Positions 1 to 15,900 of a stretch of 64,000 nucleotides of DNA are shown one piece after another. The notes beneath the pieces are model-generated. The model made no database searches, had not been told where the DNA came from, and saw only the letters and a program-made list of their open reading frames with translations. Position 1 is the first letter of the stretch, and every line of letters begins with the position of its first letter. This stretch comes from Microvelia longipes. Its lineage: Eukaryota > Arthropoda > Insecta > Hemiptera > Veliidae. The translations under genes were made by a program, and so were the position numbers. The stretch lies in NCBI GenBank assembly GCA_018340805.1, contig JACMZG010000008.1, forward strand, positions 11,894,120 through 11,958,119, in the 5' to 3' direction.

Positions 1-120
1 ACCAAGTACTTTTGCAACTTGAAGAGCCTCATCATTACTCAGATACATATTAGTTATTCTTTCTGCTTCCTTCAAAGCTTTTAGTATAATCTCAGGGTGA
101 CTGCAATTATTCTGATTTAC
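1..120 (-). CDS. IFT172: IFT172 exon E24 (partial, runs off the window)
   Basis: Acceptor ATTACAG at 127-121, then [40 protein letters not shown]. It continues in frame from E23, and the pattern fits the VRDSGN-EKCWMKAAELSIKFL segment. It lies left of the duplicated block (which begins at 209), so it occurs once. Confidence 0.9.
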
Positions 121-3100
121 CTGTAATGAAAAGCAATATCAAGAGACCTCTATACCTTAAAACTTATGAAATAGGTAGGCTTCCATTGTTCACCGCTGGA
201 AAACATGACTATGATCAACAGGTCATAGTCATGAATGTTTCTAAAAATATCTAAGTCAATTAAAGGAGTGAAAGTTTTAAATTATTTTATATACTTGGTG
301 ATACAACAAATTAAAATACGTTGCTACGGCCTGTAGTTATAGTACTTTATTCCCTCTGTGAAATCAAAGTTTAGTGTCACTTTATTCCCTCTTGTAGAGG
401 AAGTTTAGTGTCACTTACTTGGAAGTTTAGGTGTCACTTTATTCCCTCTTGTAGAGGAAGTTTAGTGTCACTTTATTCCCTCTTGTAGAGTGTCACTTTA
501 TTCCTCTTGTTAGAGGGAAGTTTAGTGTCACTTTATTCCCTCTTGTGGAGGAAGTTTAGGGTCACTTTTTTCCCTCTACAAGAAGGAGAAAAGTACACTT
601 TTTCTCTCTTATTGCGGTAAAACTAATTTTAACTACCCACTGAGTTTTTTACTGATTAGACAAACACGGAAAAAAAATAAATAGAACAAAATAAATCTTT
701 ACGACGAAACACAGACATATTACACTTATCTATTTAAATTTTTGCAGAAATACAAAAAATAATTTACTAAGATAGGGTGTGTATTCTCTAGTGATACATC
801 TTTATGGTTTTAAGTGTATCCCCGTTTTAGTAATAATATAATCTGGTAATATAATATATGTATTGAGATAGAATATGTCCTCTATAGCAAGAGGGTTTGA
901 GGTAACCCTCCAATGTATTGAGATAGGGTATACCCTCTATACTAAAATATATCTATGGATCTGCACAAGTTTAGGTGTTGTGTTATTTAGTGTTGCTTTA
1001 TTAAAGGAATTATTCACATTTTTGAATTTTGGCAGTCATTAAAGATGTCATACACATTATCTGGAAAGCACAAGTAAAACTAAGGATTAATTTTTGTATG
1101 AAGATTTAACTCTCTCGCATAAACACACTGGGAACTATGATGATAACAAATCCACAATTATCATCAGAGAAGTTGAAAAAGTCACTCTGGAGGTCATAAA
1201 AACACCTAAAATAAATAATTTTGGGGAAATCCTGGTTTTAGGGTTTTGTTGCCAACCCATTACTTTTCTTATATTCCTAAACCAGTTAAAGCATATATGA
1301 GGAAAGTGAAATGGATCAACTCCACACTTTAATTTATTTGAACAAGCATACTTTTTAAAAAGAAAACATTTGAAAACTTTCTAAAAGTGGGTTTCCTTGA
1401 CTTAAAGGGTCTATAAATATTTACATGGTGAGGAGTAATTAAAGTTAATAGTTATTTAAGTTAAGTAAATCAAAATGAATTATTTAGTTTTACATAAAGA
1501 TGTCTACTTGACATATTAGTAAGAAGCATGTAAACAGGGCTTCAGATAGACTTGACTTCAAGTAAATTTGATGTAACCATGTTAAAGAAGTAATAATGTC
1601 AATAGTGACATCTAGTAGATACAAGACTAACCTTTAAATAAGAATTAACAGCAGACAAGTACTGTCCGTTTTGTTCCCACTGACTTGCCTCAGCGAATAT
1701 AGCACCAGCATCTCTGAAAGCACGGCTACCAACCTCCTTCTCGTACTCAGCTTCCACTGTTGCCAACTTAGATGGTAAATATTCTCTACACACTTTCAGT
1801 GCTTCCATCCACATACCACATTCCTACATTAACAAACAGTTTAACCACAAAACTTAGGGAAAACCTTTAAAGTAAAAGTGTAGAAGAAGTTTCCCAAAAG
1901 AATAAAAACAGAGGATTTCAGCCACCAATTCTCAGGCTTTAAGCCTCAGAAGTTCTTTGTGTATTGGTTAAATTTGTACAAAACCTTCATTAAGAAGGTT
2001 GTTCATTGAGCAGGCTTGTCTGCTCCAAGCCCTTAACGGAGATTTTGGACAACATATAAAGACTTACCTTTCCGGCACAGTTGATGGCGAAAGTCGAAAG
2101 CCGGCTCTGCTATTTAAATATAGATATTCTTGTGGAAACGGACTTGACGGAATTTGTAGTTTGATCTTCATTAAGAGATATATTTTTGTAATTAGTAAAT
2201 TAGTAAGTAAAACCATCTCTCAGTAACTTGTAAGTAACCAATCCACTATTACCATCAACTAAATTGTTTATATTGTTAAAAAAAAAAATAATTCAACATT
2301 TAGATAATAATGTTTAACAGCTCATAAGTAACAGAAGTAATTCTGTAAGTAAATTAGTTATAAAAGTATATGAAAGAAATAAAAGTAAATATGAAAGTAA
2401 TTCTGTAAGTAAATAAGTTATATAAGTATATGAAAGAAATAAAAGTAAATATAAAAGTAATTCTGCAAGTAAATAAGTTATAAAAGTATATGAAAGAAAT
2501 AAAAGTAAATATGAAAGTAATTCTGTAAGTAAATAAGTTATAAAAGTATATGAAAGAAATAAAAGTAAATATGAAAGTAAAAGTAAAAAGTTATAAAGTA
2601 TATGAAAGAAATAAGTAACATGAAAGTAATTCTGTAAGTAAATAAGTTATAAAAGTATATGAAAGAAATAAAAGTAAACATGAAAGTAATTCTGTAAGTA
2701 AATAAGTTATAAAAGTATATGAAAGAAATAAAAGTAAACATGAAAGTAATTCTGTAAGTAAATAAGTTATAAAAGTATATGAAAGAAATAAAAGTAAACA
2801 TGAAAGTATTCTGTAAGTATAATAAGTTATAAAAGTATATGAAAGAAATATAAGTAAACATGAAAGTAATAACCCATAAAATAAATAATCTAGTTCTATT
2901 TTAATTGACAGGGAATAATGGACTACCTTGTACTGGTGTACTATGATATCAGGTTTCTGAGCCCTAAGCAGTAAGGATTCAAACTTAGTGAAGTTGTTAT
3001 TAGAGAACTCGTGTTTAGCCTGAGCCAGGAGAACTTGCTGGACGCTGCTCTCGTCTCCCGACTCCTCAGCCACTCTCTCAGCACTGTCCCACTCTTTACT

Positions 3101-5353
3101 GTGAATGTACCTACAAACATGAGAGCTTATTGATAGCATTATAGAACATTAAATAAGACTAATATTAAGATTTAATATTTCATACATTGGTTTAAGCTAA
3201 AAGCAAAAACCAACAAAGAAAAATATGTCACAATAACCAATTTACAGAAAATTAACTTTTGAAAATCAACAAAGTCTTAATGATGTAGAAGACATTGCTA
3301 GTTAGTAAAGCTTTTATTTATGTTCTATATTTCTTATCGGGCAGATTTTTTGTTTTCTCCAGTAATTTGTTAAAGAACTGAATGCCTTGGATCAAAGATT
3401 AATAAGTATACTAGATTATAGGTATACTAAATAATCTTTGCCTTGGATATGGTGGCCAACTGAGAGTCACCCGTGGTGTAGTGGTTAAGGTACGCGGCCA
3501 ATACACAGAATGAATAGACTTTAGTCATGGGTTCAATCCCAGCAAGGGCCTCCAGGATTTTTATGAGAAGGATAAAAATTATGCGTACCACATCCTTCAG
3601 AAGGGACGTAAAGCCAGTGGTCTCGAGCCTATGCTTTGTCAGGTACATGTTAAAGATCCCTAACCCTAAATGAAACTGGGTATAGGCAAAATTTAGGACC
3701 CTCATAGTAGATTCATTATAATACTATAGTGTGTCTGCTACTACTAGTTTAAAGGTGTGGAGGTTTGGGTTTTAACAGTGAGAGCACGTGTTGTTTCTCA
3801 GTTTTTCACTATACTATAAGAGTCAGTGAAAATATGTATGATTGTTTGAAAAGGCATGAGAGGAACCATAGAAATTCACGGCTCTTCTGTCGAGATTAGA
3901 TGAAATATACCTACACTTGAAATTAAAAGGAGTAGAACACTATCTTAGGGAGCTGGCAAAAAGGGCCCAACCACGTGGCCAACTTGCCTGGTAGTTACTA
4001 CCACTCCCCCATATTACTATCACTACTAATACTATGGTGGCCAACCTCAGACATTTTAAGATGATGCTTTGGTACAGCAATTTTAAATTTATTTCCCGTG
4101 TTATAACTATGAATACTTTGGTGCTGCTCAAGGCTATTTACATTGGACTAATTCTCTATACATATACATGGGAATAATTCTAGCGTGGAGGTCCGCATCC
4201 TGGGTAAATTTCCTTAGACATGTGTGAATCTGTAGCTAACAATCTTACAATTTGAGCAGTAGCTCTACTACTTGTTAGTATTTTTTCAAAGGGAATGTAT
4301 ATTCATGTCATTGGTTAAACAAAACTAAGATGATCCTTCCAAAGTTGGCATTGTACACCATTATATACAATAATTTAAAAGTTATAATTTACCTATACTT
4401 AAAAGGACCCAAAAAATGAGTAAAAGTAGTAATGCTACTGCACAAGTAGTAAAGCATAAACCGAAAACTTAAGCAAGAAATGGATTGTTAAGCACAAAAG
4501 CAAAAATAATTCGACTGACATGCTGACCAGCACACAAGAATTATTTAGTAGTTATAAACATATGCAATGAAAATAATAATAAAACATTTCCTTCCTGCTT
4601 AACATAGGTAAGCATGGTTATATACCAGGTTATAACATAGGTAAGCATGGTTATATACATTATAACTATATTATCATTCCCATCCAAAATCAGAACAACC
4701 TTTATTGTCAGAAAAACTTTAATATAAATACAAAGAAAATAAAATCAAAAAATACAAATTAATTATAATAACAGATAGGTTTTAATCTGTTGACAGCCAC
4801 TTTATATCACAATTATATCCAAATTTTGATTGGTTTAGGTCTCCATTATCCTTTCCTAATTATAACTACATTGTTATTCAAATATAAACCTGAACTTACA
4901 TAAGTACAGCTTCTTTGGGTTTATTAGCTTTGACAAAATGTTCTTCAGCTTGTTTGAATTTACCATCATCTTCCAGAGTCATGGCGTACTTGTAGTGAAC
5001 ATCACCTAGCTTGGACTTGAGTCCACTCTGAGCCAGCTCAAACCCAAACTCAAACTGAAAACAATGAAGTGCAGTGAATAATATGGTATGGTATAATATA
5101 AATGAATGTAAATTAAGTTACGTAATTTTTAAAATCACCACTAGGTACTCATAACATAGGGGTAATAATTTTGATTTTACGTCTAGTTTGTTTTATTTTG
5201 ATCATAACACTATTGTTCTTATTTAAATTTCCTTTGCCTTTTTATTATTTTAATCAAAGCTTATTTTCATAAGTTGTAAAATAAGATAATGCCTGTTTAG
5301 AGCCTTGCAGCTTATCAGGGATAACCTTCTGGGAACCACCACAGGTTGTTGTG

Positions 5354-5422
<69 letters not shown>

Positions 5423-8400
5423 CTAGAATAAGTGGCACAAATCATCAAAATGGCTGAATACAAGGCAAATGGCATGGTATAACAAATAAATAATATTAAT
5501 ATACAATTCTCCTTCAGAGTGAACCACAGGCCTACCAAGTAGTGGCCAAAAAGCCACAGATATTTTTATAAATAAATTAAGGAAGCTTAGTTCCATATTT
5601 GACAGCTTGTTTCAATACATAATCATATTTTAATACAAACAAATTATTCTCTTTCACGAAGATCAAAGTAATATATTATTCTGTACCTGGTATGAATCAC
5701 AGGCATAGTCAATGCACTGCTCTAGTAGGTTTAATTTATTAAGAAGTTTGACAGCTGATTCAGTGCTCAGCGATTTAGCCCATAAATAAGCAACCTGCTC
5801 TCCTGCTCTATCACCTCCATGCTCCTTAGCTACCTAAACCATCAATAATGGATAATAAATAATAAATGTTGTAGTTTAAATTCTGTTCTTAACAACAACA
5901 GTGTTTTAGCAGAGTACAATGGCAGAGAAATATTAGTACTTAACTCTCTCACTTCTAGACCCCTATTACTGTGTTTTGTTATCCAAGTCCTCCCTCTCAG
6001 TATTAGTTTCTTTTTTTTGTTAAGTAATAAAAATGTTGATTGTTTTTTGTCTTCTTTTGTTATTTGTTTAGTTTTTATCCTAGGTCTGAGCCCCTGCTCC
6101 TGTCAAATGCAACTAACACTATCCACTTTTTTTTATTAATATATTTGTATTTTTATTATTATATTCATCAGCTTTCATTGGTTCCCACCAATAATTTGAA
6201 ATTCATAAATTGGAATGAACTGCTACCAATTATGCTAAAATTAATTGCCCTATTTAAAGCAACCTAATTGATAGAAGCATAACCGTTAAGAGGTATTATC
6301 TTCCACTAATGAATAACGCATTCCTACTGATTATACAACCTTTAAGTGATTAATGACAATTTTTTAAAGAAAATTTTGCTTCCAACTTAAACACTTTCAT
6401 TCTACATGAAAATATAAACAACTCTATGGAAATCATAGTATAACCTGATCTTTAAGTTTTGCTGATTTCAGAACTAGGAAACTTTGAAGATGTTGGTAAT
6501 CGTAACATTTATTTGATTTAAAAGTGGCACCATAAGCCAAAAACTGATAGATATACTAAACGAATTGTTTGTAGCTTACATACACATAAAAATATCTGAG
6601 TGTTACCAACTTCAGTTGGTAACACAGTTTGATATTTGTTACCAAAATATCAAAAATTTAAATTAAGATAATGCATGTCATCTTACGGAAAATATGGATA
6701 GAAGTAAATTGAAAGCTAGTAAAATAAGAGTCACCCGTAGTGTAGTGGTTACGGTACGCAGCCAATACACAGAATGAATGGACTTTAAACTTCCGAGTTC
6801 ATTTAGTCATAGGTTCAATCCCAGCACGGGCCGCTGGGATTTTCATGAGAGGGATAAAAATTCTGTGTACCACGTCCTTTAGAAGGGACGTAAAGCCAGT
6901 GGTCTCGAGCCTGTCAGGAGTACCTTGTCAGGTACTTGTTAAAGATCCCTTACCCTAAATGAAACTGGGTATAGGTAAAATTTAGGACCCTCATAGTAGA
7001 TTCATTATAATACTAGAGTGTCTGTCTTGTAGTTTGAAGTTTATGGAGGTTTGGTTTAACAGCGAGGGCACATGTTGTTCCTAGTTTTCACTAGACTATA
7101 AGAGTCAGTGAAAATATGTATGATTGCTTGAAAAAAGCATGAGAGGAACCATAGAAATCCACAGCTCTTCTTTGACATTAAAAGGAGTAGTACACTATCT
7201 CAGGGAGCTGGGGATATGTCTATCTTAGGGGGCCTACTTGCCTGGTAGTTACTACCACTCCCCCCCCCCATATTACTACTATTACTAAATTAAAAGCTAA
7301 TCAACTGTATGTCATTACCTTATACGCTTGTTCCCACATATTGGCAGACCTGAGCATTTTGACAGCCAGTTTCCATTCACCAGCACTTACATAGTGAAGT
7401 TCAGCACCAGACATGTTGCCTGATGACTCAAGCTGCTGGGCCAGAGCAAGATGTGTTGTGCTCACTAGCTCAGGGTGGTATTCTTCAACAAGCTTCATCA
7501 TCTATGAAGAAAAATACCAAGAAATAAAAAAGGATATTGCACTTATTCATTTGATACTTTGTACATTCGTAAGAAGTATTGTGGTTGTTTCATGTAAACA
7601 AATACCTGTACATCAATAAATGAGATAGGTGGCACAAAATGTATTTAATAATGTAAGAATTCTTTTATGGCTTGAAATTAGTTAAAGTTACAACGATTAA
7701 AATATATATAATATATATATTTTATTTTCATTTTATTTGGTGATCTGAACTTACCGGCTTGAATCTGAAAACACCACTTCAATTTCACTTCGAGAATCAA
7801 CACGTTTAGTTAAGGATTCTTTAGTAAATTTTTTGAATCTAACCCAAGTCAACTCGGTACTAAATTCAATGGATAGAAAACTAGATTTAATATTTACAAA
7901 TTTTCCTAGTTTAATTCAAGTCAAAAAGTCTGATATTAGTATTATTAATGAAGATATATTGCATTCTACTATTAATCTTAATGTTAACTATTTTTCTAAG
8001 AATGTAGACAATTTAAAACTAGAAGAAGTCTGTTATGACTTTAAAAATGGTGATTTTGTTGGTCTGAATCATTTCCTTAAATCAATTCCATGGTACATTA
8101 TAAACATTAACTACAATATTGACCATTGTGTTGATATTTTTTACCAAATTATATTTTATGGTATTGAAAAATTCATTCCCAAAATTAAAGTTTCAAATTT
8201 TAAATCCTTTCCCTCTTGGAATACCTCTGAGCTAATAAATCTAATTTTTAAAGAGAAAATGAATCACAATATATACAAAGCTACTGGAGACATCAAATTT
8301 TATGGAGCTGATTTAAATACCTCAGTAGAGCTTGTTACCAAACCTACTTAGAAAAAATTGAAAAACTCTGTTACAATCAATGTTAAATCCTTTTGGAATT

Positions 8401-11400
8401 ATGTTAATTCTCTAAAGAATGACTCAGGTATTCCTAGTGAAATGTATTTAAATGACCAAACCTGTTCTGATGGAACAGATATTGCTAATCTATTTGCAAG
8501 CCATTTAGTTCAGTTTATTCTAACGACACTGAACCTCTACACACCTAATTATGATTATAACAGTTACCTTAATATATCTTCTTACAAAATCCCTATTTCT
8601 GTCATTTTAAGTAAACTTTTAACAATAGATATAAATAAATCACCTGGACTTGATTTAATTCCTTCTTTGCTTCTAAAAAAAATGTGCAGATTCTCTTGCA
8701 ACCCTCTCTTTATTTTTTTAATATATCTCTAACACTGGTATTTTTCCCAGTTTAATGGGAAAAATATTTCCCCTTCCATTTTAATGGAAGGTTTCATTTG
8801 CGACACCTATTTAAATCTGGAGATAGAGCTAATGTAATTAACTACAGACCCATTTCTATTCAAAGTTGCTTTCCTAAATTATTTGATAGTATTATTTGTG
8901 AATTTCTTTTCAAAGATATCCATCCTTAAATCATTTCTGAACAGCATGGCTTTTCCCCTGGTCGCTCTACTTCTACTAATCTATTATTTTTTCAAAAGTA
9001 TATATTGGAATCATTCTGTGATGGTTTGCAAGTAGATTGTGTATATACAGATTTCTCTACAGCATTTGATAAAATTTGTATTGTTTTATTAATAGCCAAA
9101 TTAAAAGCTTTAGGTTTTCATAGTCCTATTATATCATGGTTAGAAAGTTTCCTGACTGACAGGAGTCAAATTGTCAGAATAAAGCAATTTAAGTCAGCCC
9201 CCATTCTTTGTTTTATCAGGAGTGCCCCAAGGGTCCCATTCGGGCCCCTTATTGTTTCTAATATTTATTAACGACATAAAACCTTTTTTATTAGGTATCC
9301 TTTTTTTATTATTTGCTGATGACCTTAAGCTTTTTCTGGCTATTCGCTCTTTAATAGATTTCATACAGCTGCAAAAAGCTTTAAATAATCTTTTTAAATG
9401 GTGCAAAATAAATTGTCTAAATTTAAATATTTTTAAATGTGCAATAATTTCTTACTCTAGAACCTCTGATGTAGTCTCATAATTATTCATTAAATAGTGC
9501 TGTGTTAAAAAGAACTTACTGTTACCAAAGATTTAGGTATAATATTTGATGAAAAATTAACATTCTCAGAACATTATATTAGTATTAAAGCTAAATGTTA
9601 CCAAATTTTAGGTTTTATTCTTCGCAATTCCAAAAATTTTTCAAATATAGAAACAATAGTTCAATTTTTTTAAAAACTCTTATAAGACTTATAGGTGAGT
9701 ATGCCTCTATTATATGGAATCCATATTATGTTTGCCATGAAAATCTTTTAGAGCATGTTCAGCATAAATTCTTTAGAGCTATCAATTTCAAAACTAAAAT
9801 CTGTCATCCACATTCTGTTGACTATAGTCTTTTTGAAATCTTTTATGATATACCACCTATGTCGATTAGAAGAAAATACTTTGATCTAATATTTCTCTAT
9901 AAATTAATCAATAACAAAATTGACTACTCTCAACTTCTTACCTATATTAATTTTATGTTTCCTAATTACATAATACTAGAAACTCCTTGTTATTTAATTG
10001 AATACTAGAAAACTCCTTGTTTATTTAATGTTCCTAATTACCATAATACTAGAAACTCCTTGTTTATTTAATGTTCCTAATTACCATAAATACTAGAACT
10101 CCTGTTATTTAATGTCCTAATTACCATAATACTAGAAACTCCTTGTTATTTAATGTTCCTAATTACCATAATACTAGAAACTCCTTGTTATTTAATGTTC
10201 AATTTAGTCAAACCAATAGTAATATTTTTATACTATCCAATAGTAAATATTTTATTAGTATATTTTTAAATCAAAATTGTATTATTACTATAAAAAAATA
10301 AATAAATAAAATAAATAATTTTATTTTTAAAACTTTTATTGTATTAATAAAAGTCTTGTCTTTCTTTAAATAAAAATAAATAAATAAATAAAATAAATTT
10401 ATATAAATAAGATATAAATGTTTTATTAAAATTATTTTTCTTCATTTTTGTTTTGTTTTAGATATTAACTTTGTTTATTATACATATCATTTATATTTTG
10501 AACATCATACTTCATTTTAAACATTATATCATTTTTTTTTTTAATTAAATCTTAGCATTTTAATGATTTATATTTAAATACTATTTTTCTTTTATTTTTT
10601 TGATTATTTCAATATAATTATTTTTGTATTTTGTTTGTAAAGAATAGTTGTTCAGACTTGTGTAAAAGTATTTTGTAAAAGGACCTAGGTCCGTATATGT
10701 ATAAATAAATATAGGGTCAGTGATGATTTTTTAAACTTTTTATATCTATACACATAGTTCTGAATTTCCTTAACTTGACAATGTTGGCACCATTGAAAAA
10801 ATTAATAATCGCCATATTATATAAAAAAAAAAGTTGTTTTGTTTTTCAATCATCAATAGGGTCAATTCCATGTCAAATAATCACAAAAAAGTACATTATT
10901 GGACTTGATGTCACCGATTTTAATATAAGTTGGCTGACAGGTAGGCACCATAAAAGAAAGAAAAAACTCAGATTTTTGGCTCATTCGGTGTAGCCATAGT
11001 GCTTCAGTAGGCTGCTGAATTGTCTAAATATATAATTTTTCATCATTTCTTTGACTACAAAAATGGCTGTAGGTTATGATTTTTATTTTGGTGGCATTTC
11101 AATGCTTAAACTTGGTCCTTTCAAATAGATTCTACATAATTTTGGATAATTAGTTATAAGTTTTAATTATGTGCAAATATAAAAGAAAAATTGGTCTCAG
11201 TATGTTGACTTCAACGGACTGTCATCAGCACTGCTTGATATTATCTATGGAGTGAAACTAGGCTCAGGATTAGCCCCGCTTCTCTTCATTTTATTTATAA
11301 ATGATCTGGCATTCTCCATAGAGAACCTCTATTTATTTATTTCCCTTTTCGCTGATGATTGTGTCTTATACTGACGTAGGGTTTTATCGCTCGAAGAACT

Positions 11401-12257
11401 GCTCATGAGACTTCAGGAGTTTTTGCTGATCACTTGAAAGTTGGTGCCAAGCAAATGGCCTTAAATGAATAAAGATAAGACCCAAGAGCTCATATTTTCG
11501 CTAACAAAAAAAGGATTGGAGTCAGTTAATTACCTTGGTCTACAAATAGATAATCGTCTGTCCTGCCAGGATCACACCCAGAAACTTTCATCTAAGCTGG
11601 CATCATGCCTATTATGCTTCGTACTTCTTTAACTACCTCCATAGAAATATTAATGAAATGTATTTCATGCATTCTTTATGAGCAAACTGTCATATCGGAG
11701 TCATTGCATGGGGGAAATTCAGACCAAAACAACAAATATTCATCTTGCAAAAAGCAGCTATAAGGATCATCTTCGGCTTGCAGCCAAGAATTAGTTGTGT
11801 AGGATACTTTAAAAAAGCAAACTGCTTAACCATGCCCAGTCTCTTCATCTACCACTGCTTGATGGAAGTAAAGAATCAGGAGCTGACCTGGACAACACCA
11901 ACTCACCAGTACAACACCCGGGGAAAGGATCTGGCCATTCCCTTCTGTCGACTAGCGACTACACAAAGGTGTTCTCCCCAACAAATTGGTCTCAACTTAC
12001 TCAACCACAAAGAAAAGAGGAACCTACCACACAACTTTAAATCATTTATTAAAAAGAGTCTCAAAGAAGCTCAACTGAGCCTCTACTCAGTTGAGGAGTT
12101 TTTTTACAAAAGTTTTTTTAAAATTTAAATTTTGACGACAGTACTGTCATTTTATGGCTTATACTTATAAATATGTTATTTATGTTAAAAATGCTAGTAT
12201 CTCAAAAAGCCAAATCATAAAAGTTACTGTACTTAAATATAGTTTATTTAGTTATTA

Positions 12258-12334
<77 letters not shown>

Positions 12335-12946
12335 TATATTATTATTATAATAATATATTATATTATATAATATATTAAATATTAAAGTAAAATTTCAAAA
12401 ACTTTTTTTTCAAGTATGGCAAGATAATGCCGTCTTCACCTGAGGCTTTATTAAGAGCGGCTTTTTTGTAAAACAATGTATGTATGAGTGTGTATGTGTG
12501 TATTATGTGTATGTATGTATGTGTATGTAATATAATATATTTCAATCCCTGTATTAATTTAAAATTAATTTACTAGTTTATTTTCAAAATTATAAGTATT
12601 TTAAAAACATTGAAAATTTACGATAATCTATTAGAAGTTAAAAAAAAAAAAAAATAAAATTTTAGTATTAAAATATTAAATTCATCAAAATAAAATGATA
12701 AATAATGATAAACAGAAGATTGATACGAAAAAGAAAGAAGATTACAATTAAAGAAAAGAAAAAAAATAAAAAAGAATCATAATTATTCTTGAACCAAATG
12801 CTACAACTAAAATAAAATGAAAGCAAAAAGAAAAAGAAGATAAAAGATCAACATGTTATGCGAAAGCGGTGCATGTTTAGAAATAAAAAGCCATAGCAGG
12901 GATACTGTTATGGTAAATTAAAAAATATATATATATATATATATAT

Positions 12947-12984
<38 letters not shown>

Positions 12985-15900
12985 ATATATAATCAATAAT
13001 CAGTTATTACCTGTTGGTAATGAGCTAAAGATTTATGCATAGCTATGGCTCTGTCAGGCTGACCAGCCAGAACATAGAGGGTTTCAGCAGATTGATAATC
13101 TCCCAGTGATTCCTGTGATTCCCCTTCCTTGAGTAACATCTCACTTAGCACGTCACTGTCCATATGACCTTCCCCAACTGCTCTACCTTTTTCCCATTCA
13201 CCTTAAGAACAGTTGTTACAACAACATAGCACGTTAATAACAACGACACAGGTTATTATGATAGAAAGATAGGTAAAAATAACAAAGTGAATTGGTAACA
13301 TTAACACAGCATAATTATAACAATGACTCGTCCTATTGGTATAAATAAATAAATTAATTAATAAAAAAAATAATTAATTAATTAAAATTACTTAACAGAT
13401 TGGTGAAAATGATAAGACAGAAAAATAATGATGAATAAACAGATTGGTGATAATTAAATAGGAGATTAATAAAAATTATAAAATAGAACAATAACAATGA
13501 ATCAACGATAATAACATTAAAATAGAAGATTTCGAATAACACTAATAGGAGATTAGTAACAATGGAATACAATTAGAATGAATAGGAGATTAAGTAACAA
13601 TGGAATAGAGATTAGTAACAATGGATGGAGATAGGAGATTAGTAACAATGGAGATAGGGATTAGTAACAATGAATAGGAGATTAGTAACACACATAGGAG
13701 ATTAGAACAATGGAATAGGATTAGTAACAGTAGGAGATTAGTAACAATGGAATAGGATATTAGTAACAATGGAATAGGAGATTAGTAACAATGGAATAGG
13801 AGATTAGTAACAATGGAATAGGAGATTAGTAACAATGGAATAGGAGATTAGTACCAATGGAATAGGAGATTAGTAACAATGGAATAGGAGATTAGTAACA
13901 ATTAGGAGATTAGTAACAATGGAATAGGAGGATTAGTACCAATGAATAGGAGATTAGTAACAAGGAATAGGAGATTAGTAACATTAATTATCCAACACTT
14001 AGACATTAATATATCCAATGGATACAGTGGCGTGTTCACAACAAATGTGCTCATCCATACACTATTAATGCAACACACCAAATTATTTTTGACTTTTGGT
14101 ATATATGGAAGCTGAAACATTGACAAAATTGAAAAAGTGGGTGTTACGTTTTTGTTAATGCAATGTTTCTCCCTTCTAATAGTATGAGTTATGGCATTCT
14201 CATGGCTACTCACATATTCATTATGATCTTACTATAAATTATATCTTATACATCTAAAGGGTTAGGTATAGATCATAAAAAAGATAGATAAGTAAGTTCA
14301 AGACGTATAATTAATTATTAAATAGTATAGACAGACATATTGGTTAAGCATCTGGATAATAGAATATTGGTACCTACTTTAAGTGGATACCCTAAAATAT
14401 AATCAAAAAGGAGAATTTACCTGTACTCATTTTAGTACCATGTCCTGAAACACTCTGAGGTCCCTCTCTCTAACTTCGGCTCCCCTGAGTCTTCCCCTCC
14501 ATCTTACCTATACCCTCTCTTTCAATACACTCAGTTCTAGCGTAGTTAACATTTTAATTTAATAAATAGGACAAGTCAGCATCTTTCCATGAACCTTAAA
14601 TGGTTCATTGACTAAGTTGTTTACAGTCAATCATGTGACAGTTCAAAGACATTAAGATTGGTCAAAATCGAAAGTCACAATAGATGGCGGAGAAGGAAAA
14701 AATCCTTTGTTTCTCTTTAATATCACCATCAATCCACTTGATAAGTTGAGTTCTTCAATACTTGTATTGATACGTATGAGATATCAATAGATAAGTCTGT
14801 ACTCAATAAAACCAATAGCAATCTATACATTCAACAACTTACCAACTTGCAAATACATTTTGACAGCATCCTCAAACAAACCAGCCTTAATAAAAAGCTT
14901 CTCAGCAGTGCTGAAATCTCTTATAGAGGAGAAATGGTGTCCAAGCTGGGAATAGTAAGCACCTAACTGGTCCACATCATTGATAACCTAAAAAGTATAT
15001 AATATAATATCTTTATTTAATTCTTACACAGTATTTCTTAAAATTTAACAATAATTATACATCATGTTACAAATATTATTTTTTTTTTTACACTTATGTT
15101 TATTTTTATTCGCTGTTAGATAGAAAAGCGCTGTTTCGCTGTTAGATTTTGAGCCAAGTTTCATAGAAATTGGATGATAAGGTTAACATATCCAATTGAT
15201 ACAATAGCGTGTTCACAACAAATGTGCTTATCCATACACTTAGACATTACTGTATCCAATGGATACAGTAATGATAATGTGTAATGTGTTTACTTATATA
15301 TATTTTTCCGCAGTCTTCAAGAAGCTGTACAGCTTGAAGCTGAAGACTGTTATTATTCTATATTTCAATTTATATATCTTATAATTTCTATTTTTATCAT
15401 AAAAAATAATCAAAAAAGTAATAATCAATTTCTTAAACTTTTGTAACAGTTAAAACAAGCTAGAGTAAATATTGCCAAGTTCCACAAAACTTTTTATAAA
15501 TACAATTAACGATTTTAAGTATTAAAAATTTATTTATTTAATTTTAATTATTAAATAAAAAAATGCTCCTTTACTTTGTTAAATAAAGTATTTATTTAAA
15601 TAAAGGATTTGTTTAAATAATTAATTAAAACAAATTCAGCGTTATCATGACAAGACAAAATACTATTGTCTTGTCTTGCCACTTAAGCTTAATGGAGCTT
15701 AAGTGGCAGTAGGAAGGACAGGGTGGGGGTAACGTCTTCAACACCATCACAGTATTTAAGCTTCCCGATTTATAATTGTGCGAGTAGGATATGATCTTAT
15801 GTTGAGCTATCAATAATGACAAATGTGAAATGATGGAACAGTTCCCAGATGAGGCATTGCATTTTGCTTGGTACATTTCCTAGATGTCTCTCTCACATTT

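Noticed and set aside
2538..3139. 182-residue open frame on the minus strand as a membrane protein
   Set aside because: Its first third is IFT172 exon E22; the hydrophobic remainder is read-through into the 60-bp minisatellite past the donor site.
3463..3560. tRNA gene
   Set aside because: A- and B-box-like motifs are present but the sequence does not make a proper acceptor stem or anticodon arm and is the head of a 570-bp repeated SINE with TSDs.
5254..5538. 94-residue minus-strand frame with an IYIYIY run
   Set aside because: It spans an (AT)n microsatellite; the frame is a by-product.
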